From assembly GCA_910587505.1 (NCBI GenBank), contig CAJULD010000067.1, forward strand, positions 1-12,150: a stretch of 12,150 nt of DNA, in the 5' to 3' direction. The stretch comes from an uncultured Oscillospiraceae bacterium (GTDB lineage: Bacteria; Bacillota; Clostridia; Oscillospirales; Oscillospiraceae). The translations under genes were made by a program, and so were the position numbers. Shown in pieces: positions 1-7,500 of the stretch (its first letter is position 1; every line of letters begins with the position of its first letter). The notes below the pieces were generated by a model that was not told the DNA's origin, ran no database searches, and saw only the letters and a list, made by a program, of their open reading frames with translations.

Positions 1-164
1 AGAACATCGAAAAGCTGACCCGCGAAATTCTGATTGAGCTGGTAGACCATATCAAAGTTTACGAAAACGGCAATATCAGCGTTCACTTTAAGTTTGCGGA
101 CGAGTTCCGCAAGATTGCCGAGTATATTGAAATCAACACCACTGACACCGCCGAGGCGGGCTGA
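1..164 (+). CDS. Large serine recombinase, C-terminal end (partial)
   Basis: Reading from base 3, an open frame runs 53 codons to a TGA at 162-164; the N-terminus is outside the window. The residues include LTREILIELVDHIKVYENG followed by a stretch rich in F, K, D and E (FKFADEFRKIAEY). I recognise this as the extreme C-terminus typical of large serine recombinases of the TndX/SpoIVCA-like group found in clostridial integrative elements. In that family the N-terminal catalytic serine domain cuts and joins attachment sites, and the C-terminal part helps bind DNA and pair subunits; none of the catalytic part is visible here. Such genes usually lie at one end of their element, so an element end is expected just to the right. 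Family assignment is from remembered similarity of the tail only, so fairly sure of recombinase, unsure of subgroup. Confidence 0.75.
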   Translation, partial: NIEKLTREILIELVDHIKVYENGNISVHFKFADEFRKIAEYIEINTTDTAEAG

Positions 165-534
165 CCTCCGCCAAAGCTAAAATCCTTTTGACAGCGTGTT
201 TTCCTAATAAAACGCAATCATAGTCACACTGTTCCTTACGGTTCTTCTTCGGCGGGATCACAGGCTCCATCCCTGCTGAAACCGCATAGGCCAGGATATC
301 ATTTGTGTCATAGCCCCGGTCTGCCAGCAGAATCTCCGCAGAAATACCCTCTATCAGGTGGACAGCTTCTTTACAATCCGCCCGGATACCTTCTGTAACA
401 GGGATTCGGACTGGCATACCATTCGCATCCACGGCTAGATGTATTCTGGTGTTGAGCCCCCTTTTGTCCTGGACACATCCTGATTGCCGCCCTTCGCTCC
501 CGCTTTGTCACTGCGCTTGGCGATTCTTTCTTGC
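133..534 (-). pseudogene. IS5-family (IS427-like) transposase remnant
   Basis: The minus strand encodes a fragment of a DDE transposase. The downstream part, starting at a GTG at 432, reads VDANGMPVRIPVTEG, then LLADRGYDTNDI with the second catalytic Asp of DDE_Tnp_1, then PPKKNRKEQ. Upstream, in another frame, the same strand reads KAGAKGGNQDVSRTKGG. The frame changes at a run of four A and five G (457-465). In IS427-type elements orfA and orfB are normally joined by ribosomal frameshifting at such a run, so this may be original rather than decay. The expected region around the first Asp is missing upstream, and the expected LVENAF...KRWRGIATRY segment with the last acidic residue is missing after about base 215, although the frame stays open to 133. 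It is therefore truncated at both ends and cannot be active. The residues coded at 133-215 are not transposase-like and overlap the recombinase end antisense. No terminal inverted repeats are visible. Confidence 0.8.
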
Positions 535-3500
535 CTCAACTGCTGATGGAAGATTTTCCGGACCTCCAACATTCAGGAAGATATGATACATAGGCGGAAA
601 TTTCCTGCCGTTGTTTTGGAACGTCATCCGCAGCATATGTCTGCTGAAGCAGAAGCCGTCGTGCAGGCAGGGAATGTAATCATCACTGTACACAAAATCC
701 TGGACCTCGCAGACGCCCCAATTCTCATCCCGGAATTCAGGAACAAAAGCATTTTTGATATACTCCAGGTAGCTTTGCCACAGCTTCTCCGGATCCTTCA
801 CATTTCCATAAACAAACAAAAACATGGGAACATACTGAAGATTGTACCCCTGTAATTGACGGATATGACCGTGGATATATGAACGATCCATACCGTTCAG
901 CACCAGTGCTTCCACAATACCCGCCCGTTGTCCGTTATGCTTGATCGTTATATCCACTTCGCCAATTCCACTTGAACCATCTTTCTTTACATGCCCGGTA
1001 TGTCCCGTTTTTTCCTGATCGTTGGCGGAAAGGCCGTACATCTCCGGATACCCGTGATTGAAAAACTCGCGGAACAGCTGGCTGCAACGGTCCTCGTCCA
1101 GTTTACTCTCCTTCAGCAGCTGAGGCCCATAGGCGCTCAGATGATTCAGCGTGTTCATGATACACCATAGCAGCAACGCAGTCTGGGGAACCTCCGGACA
1201 AGGACACGATTTCAATTGGAAAAACCACTCGCTCTTCAATTTTAATGGAGCGCTGCAGTATTGCTGTAGTTCAGGAACCGGATTCTTCGACTCGATCGTG
1301 ATCTGATCGGCGGCTTTCCCGTCCTCTTCATCCAATTTTTCAAACAGGTCCGGTCCGGGATCCAGTTCCTGGCGGAGCAGCTGTATCACTTTTTCCCGTC
1401 CCATTCCGGTTTCGCGGTAAAATGTGTACAGCATTTGCACATAGGACTGTTGATTCGCTTTGCTCCAAGCGGGATATGCGTCGCTTTCCACCCGCTCGCG
1501 CAGGAGCACCGCCCTCTCCATGATCTCGCGGCAGGCGGTAATCCCATCGGTTTTTGAACGTGCCGTTTGATATTGGAGAACATAGGTATACATCAGATTG
1601 ATCACATAACCGGAATAAACGGATTTTTCCAGCAGCCGTTCCCAGGTTCTTTCCGCCCTGTCAAGATCCTGGTGCTCCGTACTTTCCATCCAGACAAGGG
1701 CCTGATAAAATGGAAGCCCCTGCTCCAGAATTTTGTCATACGCCTTTTCCTGGAACCAGACGCGGTTCAGCTGATTCTCCGTCCAGTCCTGTTGCTGCCG
1801 CGCGGCATACGATTCCTGATTCCTCCAATGCTCCAGTCGGCGTTCCAGCATGCGCTCTACCATAGCGTACAGGCTTTTTATCTTTTCATCCAGAATTGTC
1901 TGAACAAGCTTCTCATAGGAGAATACCCGCAGCGTGTCGTCCTGCTCATTTTCGCGGGTTTCGATTATCTCACAGCAGCGCGCCCGCAGATGGCTGTCCT
2001 CCGCCCCATGGCAGATCAATATCAACTCAGGCAGTTCATAACTCTCAAGTTCCCGCATAAACGGATCGTAGCACGCCGCACTGCTTCTGACCTGCGCTAT
2101 AGCCGCTTCAAATACAGGCTGCGCCTTCATGATTGCGATACGGTCATAATTCAGCAGATCATTTTTGGGGTGGAGTATTTGCACAAGGATCTGCACAAAC
2201 GCCTCTTCTAAAAACGTGTCAGGCTCTTGCCGGTTCTGCATCAGAACAGTGAGTACCGTCAGATGAATGACGCATTTATGATAGTGGACCAGTTGGCTCT
2301 CCTTCCCTTCCGGAGGCAACAGATCGGGCAGGAGGAACCGGCATTGTTCCTGGAGAGAGCCGATTCCTTCCCGATAGACGCCATGCCAAAGGGGATGAAA
2401 AAAACAGGTGTCATCTAAAAAGTTTGGGACAGAGTCCTTCAAAATGCCATCCGGTTGGAAGATCCGGACATATTGCGCATACAGCGTTTTCCGCAAAGTT
2501 TGGAAGGAAGGGGCGCTTCCCGCCGCCGACACGTCTCCGTGATAATAAACCTTTTGCATTATCAGACAGGCAAGACGAAAATCACGGCCCCAATCCAGAT
2601 AGTTATTTTCCAGCTCCAGATATCGGGCCAGCCCCTCAGTCAGCGAGGCCAGCAAGGGTTCCAGCAGATGGCGTTCGCGCTTCAACGGGGCCAGGAGTTG
2701 TGCCAGCGCCCTGGCTGCGCGTTCGCCTCGCAGCCCACCCGGCGGTTGATGTGCAAAGTAGCGCAGCAGTGAAAGGTATTCCGCACCGCACTCCGGGGAC
2801 TGGCAGCGAGAAAGGACCCCATGCTCTACAATCTTCTGGAGAACTGTGCAAAAGCAATCGTCCGGCAGGGCGGTTCGCTGCATAAAGGAAGCCATCATCC
2901 GGTCACAGGCGATCAGGCTGGTCTCAGGAGACTCCCACAGACGAAGAAGTGCCTTTGCCGGGATATGGACTCCTTCCAGACAGCCAATGCTGGCCAGGCG
3001 ACGGATCATTCTGACGGCACGGGTAAAGAGCGGCGTCTCCAAAACGAACAGATACCCGCAAAATGTGGACAGATAGCTGATAAGACTCCACTGCCGCCAG
3101 TACAGCCCATGCGCCCGCTCCCAATAGAACTGGTCAAATGCATGAAGGTCTACGACCAGATCTCCCGTGATAAACGTATTATTTGCGGCATATGCGGCAA
3201 GTTGATTCTGCTGCCAGCCCAGGAGAAGGGCGATCCTGGTGTTTTCAGACTGGAGATCAGGGCAGGCCCCGGCTTCCAGCCGGAACAGTATCCGCTCCAG
3301 AAGAATTTTCTGGTGATCGAGGGGGAGCAGCTCAAATGCGCTATGCAGCATTCCGAGAGCCGATGCCAGGTCAAGCCACCAGTCAAGCTGCTTTTTATCG
3401 TTCCGATTGACCTTCCTCATCCACAGGAAAGCCAGTGCCTCCGCAAGTTCACCGCAATAATGCCCATGGGCAAGACTCTGCCTGTTTTCCGACAGGTAGC

Positions 3501-3972
3501 CGTTCCGGACAAACCAGTCCTCATCAGGCATTTGAGGAAAATTCTGCCGAAATTGTTCAAGGATCTCCCGGAACCGGGGAACGAAAATGCCATCCGCTCC
3601 CTTCCTGCATTCCAAAAGCCAGCGCAAAACGGCAACGCGTTCCCGGATATCCGTTTCCAACGCATCGGACGCAAGGTCCGCCTCATCCGGAACCACATTA
3701 AAATCCCATCGATCCATAAAGGGTGTCAGCCATCCCTCGCGCAACAGCTCCTCCGCGGTCAATGTACAGTCAGGATGTTCATTCCGGTACTGCTCCATGA
3801 GCTGCGACAGATGTTCCAAGGAGCTGAAGCGGTCCCGCAGCTCCATCCCATTGCTCATAATCACATAAAAGAATTCGCTGAGTGGAAATTGTGGATGCAT
3901 GATATGAGCCGGGTGGGCGGATTCCTCCATACAGCGTTGCAGAAGTTGACAGATATCATCTCCTATGTACAT
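508..3972 (-). CDS. Large uncharacterised protein with possible nuclease-like C-terminal domain
   Basis: This codes for 1154 residues starting at ATG 3972-3970, with a GAGGAG ribosome site (3981-3986) eight bases upstream. I do not recognise the family. No signal peptide or membrane segment is evident, so it is probably cytoplasmic. Residues about 1-950 are Leu/Glu/Arg-rich and look all-helical, with TPR-like stretches around the NRVWFQEKAYDKILEQGLPFY region; this suggests a helical-repeat scaffold or sensor. Residues about 1004-1076 look different: GEVDITI (D1007), GIVEALVL (E1021), QLQGY (Q1039, Y1043). This resembles a PD-(D/E)XK nuclease core with a RecB-like QxxxY motif, but the usual lysine two residues after the Glu is Leu1023, so activity is doubtful. 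A plausible native end is MYHIFLNV (1128-1135); the last ~19 residues lie on DNA that belongs to the IS remnant. It follows the OLD-type ATPase gene by 100 bases on the same strand, suggesting co-transcription. Base composition is near 50% GC, higher than that partner. Function is unknown; a defence role is inferred from context only. Confidence 0.8.
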   Translation of the reverse strand: MYIGDDICQLLQRCMEESAHPAHIMHPQFPLSEFFYVIMSNGMELRDRFSSLEHLSQLMEQYRNEHPDCTLTAEELLREGWLTPFMDRWDFNVVPDEADLASDALETDIRERVAVLRWLLECRKGADGIFVPRFREILEQFRQNFPQMPDEDWFVRNGYLSENRQSLAHGHYCGELAEALAFLWMRKVNRNDKKQLDWWLDLASALGMLHSAFELLPLDHQKILLERILFRLEAGACPDLQSENTRIALLLGWQQNQLAAYAANNTFITGDLVVDLHAFDQFYWERAHGLYWRQWSLISYLSTFCGYLFVLETPLFTRAVRMIRRLASIGCLEGVHIPAKALLRLWESPETSLIACDRMMASFMQRTALPDDCFCTVLQKIVEHGVLSRCQSPECGAEYLSLLRYFAHQPPGGLRGERAARALAQLLAPLKRERHLLEPLLASLTEGLARYLELENNYLDWGRDFRLACLIMQKVYYHGDVSAAGSAPSFQTLRKTLYAQYVRIFQPDGILKDSVPNFLDDTCFFHPLWHGVYREGIGSLQEQCRFLLPDLLPPEGKESQLVHYHKCVIHLTVLTVLMQNRQEPDTFLEEAFVQILVQILHPKNDLLNYDRIAIMKAQPVFEAAIAQVRSSAACYDPFMRELESYELPELILICHGAEDSHLRARCCEIIETRENEQDDTLRVFSYEKLVQTILDEKIKSLYAMVERMLERRLEHWRNQESYAARQQQDWTENQLNRVWFQEKAYDKILEQGLPFYQALVWMESTEHQDLDRAERTWERLLEKSVYSGYVINLMYTYVLQYQTARSKTDGITACREIMERAVLLRERVESDAYPAWSKANQQSYVQMLYTFYRETGMGREKVIQLLRQELDPGPDLFEKLDEEDGKAADQITIESKNPVPELQQYCSAPLKLKSEWFFQLKSCPCPEVPQTALLLWCIMNTLNHLSAYGPQLLKESKLDEDRCSQLFREFFNHGYPEMYGLSANDQEKTGHTGHVKKDGSSGIGEVDITIKHNGQRAGIVEALVLNGMDRSYIHGHIRQLQGYNLQYVPMFLFVYGNVKDPEKLWQSYLEYIKNAFVPEFRDENWGVCEVQDFVYSDDYIPCLHDGFCFSRHMLRMTFQNNGRKFPPMYHIFLNVGGPENLPSAVEARKNRQAQ

Positions 3973-4072
3973 AAAAACGTCTCCTCATTGGGCTATACCG
4001 AACCGATAATACGCATGTTGCCGAATCTATCCTGAAAAAGTCTTGGTCACTATGGAACCTCAACAATTTGTA

Positions 4073-5887
4073 CTATGCCCGTACAATTTCCGATATTTGC
4101 CTTAACCACCCCAGAACTTCACCCTGCGGATCACGACTTTGCAACAGCTCAAGCGTCATTTTTTGTGCTCCAAGCCTGTTCAGCTTTCTCTTTACGGTTT
4201 CCGGAGAAAAACCTTCCGGATTTTCAGCTCGTATAAGACGTGATATTTCTGTTGAAACATCCATTGTATCGTCAATATGAATTTGCACATGGAACAATTC
4301 CTGAACCACTTGATCATGAATATAATTTTCCATTTCGCGTTTCTGTGTCATTCTTGCGCTGGATCCATCACCACGACGGTTGACCTTGTCACACGCACGT
4401 GCATAGGCATCAGTATTATCACTATCATAAATGTGGTACTCTGGAGTTCCAAGTTTTTGCAGATAATTGTGATTGACCCAATCCTTTAAAGCACTGCCGC
4501 CTAATGGCATCACTATGACATCTGCTGAAGTATTCAGATCAATAATACTATTATCTGATTGGTGTGCAATTTTACTAATAGCAGTAAGAAAGGCAACATC
4601 GTTAGGCCCTTCAGCGCAAACAATAAGCTTAATTCCGTGGTGTGAAGACAGTGCTGGGGCAAAATCCGGGAAAACACCCAAAGTATCAGCAATCCGCTTT
4701 AACATTTCTTCATCGTGATCACCAAACGCTACTTCCGGGTGACCTTCTCCGTTTGTAATATACCGAAGGCTTTTCAGCGGAAGTAACCCGGCCAATCCAG
4801 GAACATGTGTTGTTATCATGATTTGACATCCGTTTTTTTCTACCATTTCACGGAAAGTATTGACAATCATTTTTTGAGCATCAGGGTGTTGGGAGGTTTC
4901 TGGCTCTTCGACTGCATAGATTATATTTTTTTGCGCAAAAAGACTGGATTCGGTTGTAGCACGGAAAAAACTGAAAAGAACTAACCGGCGAATACCACTG
5001 CCGCGTTTGTTAAGAGGAACAGCGTTTTCACCAGTCAGAGAAAAGTAAAACGCCCTTTCCCACATAGGCTCCTTTTTAAATGTTGGAGTTAACATTGCTG
5101 CAAGCCCGGAATCGAAGTCCTTTAACTTTTCAATCGTGTTTGTCGCAACTTCAGAAACCTTTCGCTGCACTTCTTCTGCAATTCGTGACAATTCCTCGGA
5201 TTGCTCTGCGAGTGCAGTTTTCACTGCATGCTGCATTGGATCTTGTGCTTCTTGTTCCTCATCGGTACTGGGCCTGTCTGCTTTAAAGAGTCGATAAGCA
5301 GGCAAAAATGGTTCAATTTTGGGCCAAAGCTTTTTTTCGTCGGCCTGGTCAACACGGATAAATCTTTCGCCAAAAGTAATTGTGTCACCTAATGATTCCC
5401 ATAATGCTCTGCGCATTTCCGAGTTAATTGTCAAATTTACTTGATTTTCAAGACCAGCGGCACGAATTTGGCTTTTCAATTCACTGTTCTTTTTTAGCAG
5501 TAAATCATCAAACCCCTCGTTTGCCGGATGCCAGGCTCGAATCCAAATCGTCTGCTTCCCGGTTGTTGGATACTTCTTCCATATTTCTAAAGTCCCGTCG
5601 CTGTTAAGCAGATACTCGCCCGCGAGAGAAGTTGATACGTTTTCTAATGCTATCGCACCGGGAAGATTATCAAAGACGCACCCGATTATCGTTTCTTCAC
5701 CTGTATGCAGCACATTCCGATCGCCTTGTTCTACTTTGGCTTGATTGAAAAAAATATCAAGAGCTTCCAGAATGGTTGATTTACCAACATCGTTTTTTCC
5801 AATTAATGCGGTCAAATCATCCACCGGAATTTTCGTTTCCAGGACATAGCCTCTAAAATTTTTCAAGACAACTGCTCGAAGTTTCAT
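4073..5887 (-). CDS. OLD-family ATP-dependent nuclease (ABC ATPase + TOPRIM)
   Basis: This codes for 604 residues. I chose ATG 5887-5885 because an AGGAGA site (5894-5899) lies six bases upstream; a TTG one codon earlier would be too close. The N-terminal half is an SMC/ABC-type ATPase: Walker A GKNDVGKST at about 30-38, a variant signature NKRGSGIRRL near 293-302, Walker B IIYAVEEPE near 322-330, and the ITTH switch histidine near 358-361. The region between Walker A and the signature probably forms the coiled-coil/dimer arm. From about 420 follows a TOPRIM domain: LIVCAEGPNDVAF (Glu about 426), a GG turn near 463, YDSDN (Asp about 488 and 490), and KREMENY near 516-522, which OLD nucleases conserve. 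The known family role is ATP-regulated, metal-dependent DNA cutting, as in P2 Old and GajA of Gabija. All key residues are present, so it is probably active. There is no UvrD-type helicase beside it, so it is not Gabija as usually defined; the partner downstream is an unknown large protein. It is markedly AT-rich compared with the core, suggesting acquisition by transfer. Confidence 0.9.
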   Translation of the reverse strand: MKLRAVVLKNFRGYVLETKIPVDDLTALIGKNDVGKSTILEALDIFFNQAKVEQGDRNVLHTGEETIIGCVFDNLPGAIALENVSTSLAGEYLLNSDGTLEIWKKYPTTGKQTIWIRAWHPANEGFDDLLLKKNSELKSQIRAAGLENQVNLTINSEMRRALWESLGDTITFGERFIRVDQADEKKLWPKIEPFLPAYRLFKADRPSTDEEQEAQDPMQHAVKTALAEQSEELSRIAEEVQRKVSEVATNTIEKLKDFDSGLAAMLTPTFKKEPMWERAFYFSLTGENAVPLNKRGSGIRRLVLFSFFRATTESSLFAQKNIIYAVEEPETSQHPDAQKMIVNTFREMVEKNGCQIMITTHVPGLAGLLPLKSLRYITNGEGHPEVAFGDHDEEMLKRIADTLGVFPDFAPALSSHHGIKLIVCAEGPNDVAFLTAISKIAHQSDNSIIDLNTSADVIVMPLGGSALKDWVNHNYLQKLGTPEYHIYDSDNTDAYARACDKVNRRGDGSSARMTQKREMENYIHDQVVQELFHVQIHIDDTMDVSTEISRLIRAENPEGFSPETVKRKLNRLGAQKMTLELLQSRDPQGEVLGWLRQISEIVRA

Positions 5888-6175
5888 CAAATTTCTCCTG
5901 CTCCAGTGCTTATAGTTTATAGCACTTTTCTCAAATTCGGCTCCAATAGCTGTGATGTTAAGACGCTCTCTTTGACACTTCCAATTCTATCAATTCATTC
6001 AGATAAAACAAAAGAATTCGCACTTTGTATACAGGAACTGCCGTTTCCATGAGTATTGAATTATAATATCACAATTTGTCAAAAAAGGAATGGCGTTTCA
6101 TGTTAATATCACGCTATCTCACAAAAATGACTGCTCAGGACCAAATATCCGCTCAAATTCTTCTGAAAATAAAGC
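5888..6175. other. AT-rich intergenic region upstream of the OLD-type gene
   Basis: No gene is supported here. It must hold the promoter of the ATPase gene (minus strand), but I find no clean one. The minus strand has TTGACA (complement of 6076-6081) with TATAAT only 11 bases later, too close for a standard promoter; at 17 bases the hexamer is TCAATA, a weak match. A nine-base direct repeat, TAATATCAC, occurs at 6064-6072 and 6104-6112. The composition is far more AT-rich than the core to the right of the tRNA. Confidence 0.45.
5905..5926. repeat. Inverted repeat just upstream of the OLD-type gene
   Basis: AGTGCT (5905-5910) and AGCACT (5921-5926) form perfect six-base arms, and the inner bases TATA/TATA extend the symmetry imperfectly. 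On the minus strand the site lies six bases before the AGGAGA ribosome site of the ATPase gene, and contains TATAA-like sequence. It could be an operator overlapping a -10 region, or a 5' leader hairpin affecting translation. No bound protein can be named. Confidence 0.45.
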
Positions 6176-6211
6176 AAGGACTCATGTACCCTGTCGGCTA
6201 CATGAGTCCTT
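6166..6211 (-). terminator. Rho-independent terminator after tRNA-Ala
   Basis: A perfect 13-base-pair stem is formed by 6176-6188 (AAGGACTCATGTA) and 6199-6211 (TACATGAGTCCTT) with a 10-base loop. Read on the minus strand it begins six bases after the tRNA 3' end and is followed by GCTTTATTTT, a broken U tract. This fits the end of the tRNA transcript. It also separates the tRNA unit from the AT-rich region and the ATPase gene. Confidence 0.8.
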
Positions 6212-6216
6212 AATCC

Positions 6217-6292
<76 letters not shown>

Positions 6293-6427
6293 ATAATATG
6301 CTGATTTCACTGAGTTTCTGTACTGTTCAGTTCCAAATGGTACGGGCAACTTTACCGGCCGACTGCCTTCCTGACCAAGCTGCGCTTCCCATCTCATCCC
6401 GGCCCCTTGCCTGACGGACAAGACGTA

Positions 6428-6456
6428 TCTTAACAGATTTTTTTCGATTTGTCAAC
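6428..6456 (-). promoter_or_regulatory. Sigma-A-type promoter for tRNA-Ala
   Basis: On the minus strand there is TTGACA (6451-6456), a 17-base spacer, and TAAGAT (6428-6433). The -35 is a perfect consensus and the A-rich spacer fits a strong vegetative promoter. Transcription would start near 6421 and give a leader of about 130 bases before the tRNA. It is divergent from the spo0A control region. Confidence 0.85.
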
Positions 6457-6548
6457 ACCTGATTTTAAATTTCTTCAATTTTTTACCGGCGGCTTTTTCC
6501 GGCGCATTCCGGCGGCGGCAGGCAAAGCGGTTATGGGAATCCTTCCTT

Positions 6549-6585
6549 TTCGACAAAACTGGAATATTTTGCCAGATTTGTCGAA
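6549..6585 (+). promoter_or_regulatory. Palindromic pair of Spo0A boxes (0A boxes)
   Basis: TTCGACAAA at 6549-6557 and TTTGTCGAA at 6577-6585 are both perfect matches to the known Spo0A target TTTGTCRAA, facing opposite ways. They are part of a longer inverted repeat: 14-base arms 6549-6562 and 6572-6585 with one mismatch, around a nine-base AT-rich centre. A partial third box, TTCGACTTG, starts at 6620 and overlaps the likely -35. As spo0A lies directly downstream, this is most likely an autoregulatory site bound by phosphorylated Spo0A. Confidence 0.8.
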
Positions 6586-6625
6586 CGAAAAATGAGGAAA
6601 TTGCGACGGGATTCCAAGTTTCGAC

Positions 6626-6654
6626 TTGTGTTTTCTGTCTGTTTATGGTAATTT
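6626..6654 (+). promoter_or_regulatory. Putative spo0A promoter
   Basis: TTGTGT (6626-6631), a 17-base spacer and TAATTT (6649-6654) preceded by TGG, an extended -10. The hexamers are only moderate matches; the position between the 0A boxes and the gene supports the call. The start would be near 6661, giving a leader of roughly 90 bases. A separate SigH promoter, usual for spo0A in Bacillus, was not convincing. Confidence 0.5.
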
Positions 6655-6750
6655 GTAAACAAGGCGCAACGAAGCTTCAATATTTCGTCTAAACGGACGG
6701 ATCGCCCCCTATCTATGTCGACATGCAAATTTTTGAAAGGATCTATGCGT

Positions 6751-7500
6751 ATGGACAACAGAATAAAGATCATGCTGGCAGACGCCGACGAGGATCTGCG
6801 CGGCATGCTGGCTGACGCCCTGGAGGAGACGGGACGCTTTGTGGTCGCCGCCTCCGTGGGCAGCGGCGGCGAGGTGCTGCAGGTGATGGAGGCGGTCAAG
6901 CCGGATCTTCTGGTCCTGGATCTGATGCTGCCGGAGCTGGACGGTCTGTCCATCCTGCAAAGGATGGAAGGAGACAGTCTGCCTCTGGTGCTGGCTACCT
7001 CTGCCTTTGTCAGTCGGGAAATGGCTGCGCAGGCGGGAGATCTGGGGGCCTCCATGTTCATCAGCAAGCCCTACGGGGCGGACGCGATGGTGGACAGTCT
7101 GCTCCGCCTGTCGGAGAAGGCAGACCCCAGAGTCCATGCTCCCGGTCTGGAGGAGCTGGTGACTTCGATTATCCATGAAGTAGGCGTACCCGCTCATATC
7201 AAGGGATATCAGTATGTCCGGGAGGCGATTATGATAACCGTAGAGGACATGGAGGTCATCAATTCCGTTACAAAGGTACTCTATCCGGAGGTAGCCAAGC
7301 GCTACCGCACCACGCCCAGCCGGGTGGAGCGGGCGATCCGCCATGCAATTGAGGTAGCCTGGGACCGCGGCGACCTTGAGACGCTGCAAAAATTCTTTGG
7401 CTACACGGTCAGCAACGCCAAGGGGAAGCCCACCAACTCGGAGTTCATAGCCATGATTAGCGATCAGATCCGTCTGAAGCTGAAAACCATTACAGCGTGA
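6751..7500 (+). CDS. spo0A: Sporulation master regulator Spo0A
   Basis: This codes for 249 residues, close to the usual 260-270. Spo0A is the response regulator that, when phosphorylated, switches cells into sporulation and reprograms stationary-phase genes. The receiver domain spans about 1-122: acidic pair D11/D13, phosphoacceptor D57 in LLVLDLMLP, switch threonine T83, and K106 in SKPY. A charged linker follows. The C-terminal DNA-binding domain (about 133-249) carries the near-invariant blocks SIIHEVGVPAHIKGYQY, then TTPSRVERAIRHAIEVAW (recognition helix region, 188-205), and KPTNSEFIAM. I prefer ATG 6751 because the AAAGGA site at 6736-6741 then has normal spacing; ATG 6745 (two residues longer) is possible, and upstream in-frame codons lack a ribosome site. 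It stands alone, with 0A boxes upstream and a strong terminator downstream, so it is likely autoregulated. Identification is certain. Confidence 0.98.
   Translation: MDNRIKIMLADADEDLRGMLADALEETGRFVVAASVGSGGEVLQVMEAVKPDLLVLDLMLPELDGLSILQRMEGDSLPLVLATSAFVSREMAAQAGDLGASMFISKPYGADAMVDSLLRLSEKADPRVHAPGLEELVTSIIHEVGVPAHIKGYQYVREAIMITVEDMEVINSVTKVLYPEVAKRYRTTPSRVERAIRHAIEVAWDRGDLETLQKFFGYTVSNAKGKPTNSEFIAMISDQIRLKLKTITA

Noticed and set aside
2821..4035. 404-residue plus-strand open frame opposite the large minus-strand gene
   Set aside because: No family motifs, no suitable ribosome site, and it lies antisense to a longer frame with a good ribosome site and an apparent domain structure.
4073..5887. 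Gabija (GajA) call for the OLD-type gene
   Set aside because: No UvrD/GajB-like helicase gene is adjacent; the downstream partner has no helicase motifs.
6075..6083. TTTGTCAAA, a formal 0A-box match upstream of the OLD-type gene
   Set aside because: It is the complement of a TTTGACA-type -35 in AT-rich DNA and lacks the CG core of the strong boxes near spo0A; likely chance.
6100..6213. Plus-strand frame of 37 codons (MLISRYLTKM...) before the tRNA
   Set aside because: Weak ribosome site, ends within the tRNA terminator stem, no similarity I can recognise; not supportable as a gene.
6595..6620. Possible SigH promoter for spo0A (AGGAAATT)
   Set aside because: A SigH-like -35 is present but no GAAT -10 stands at the right distance.
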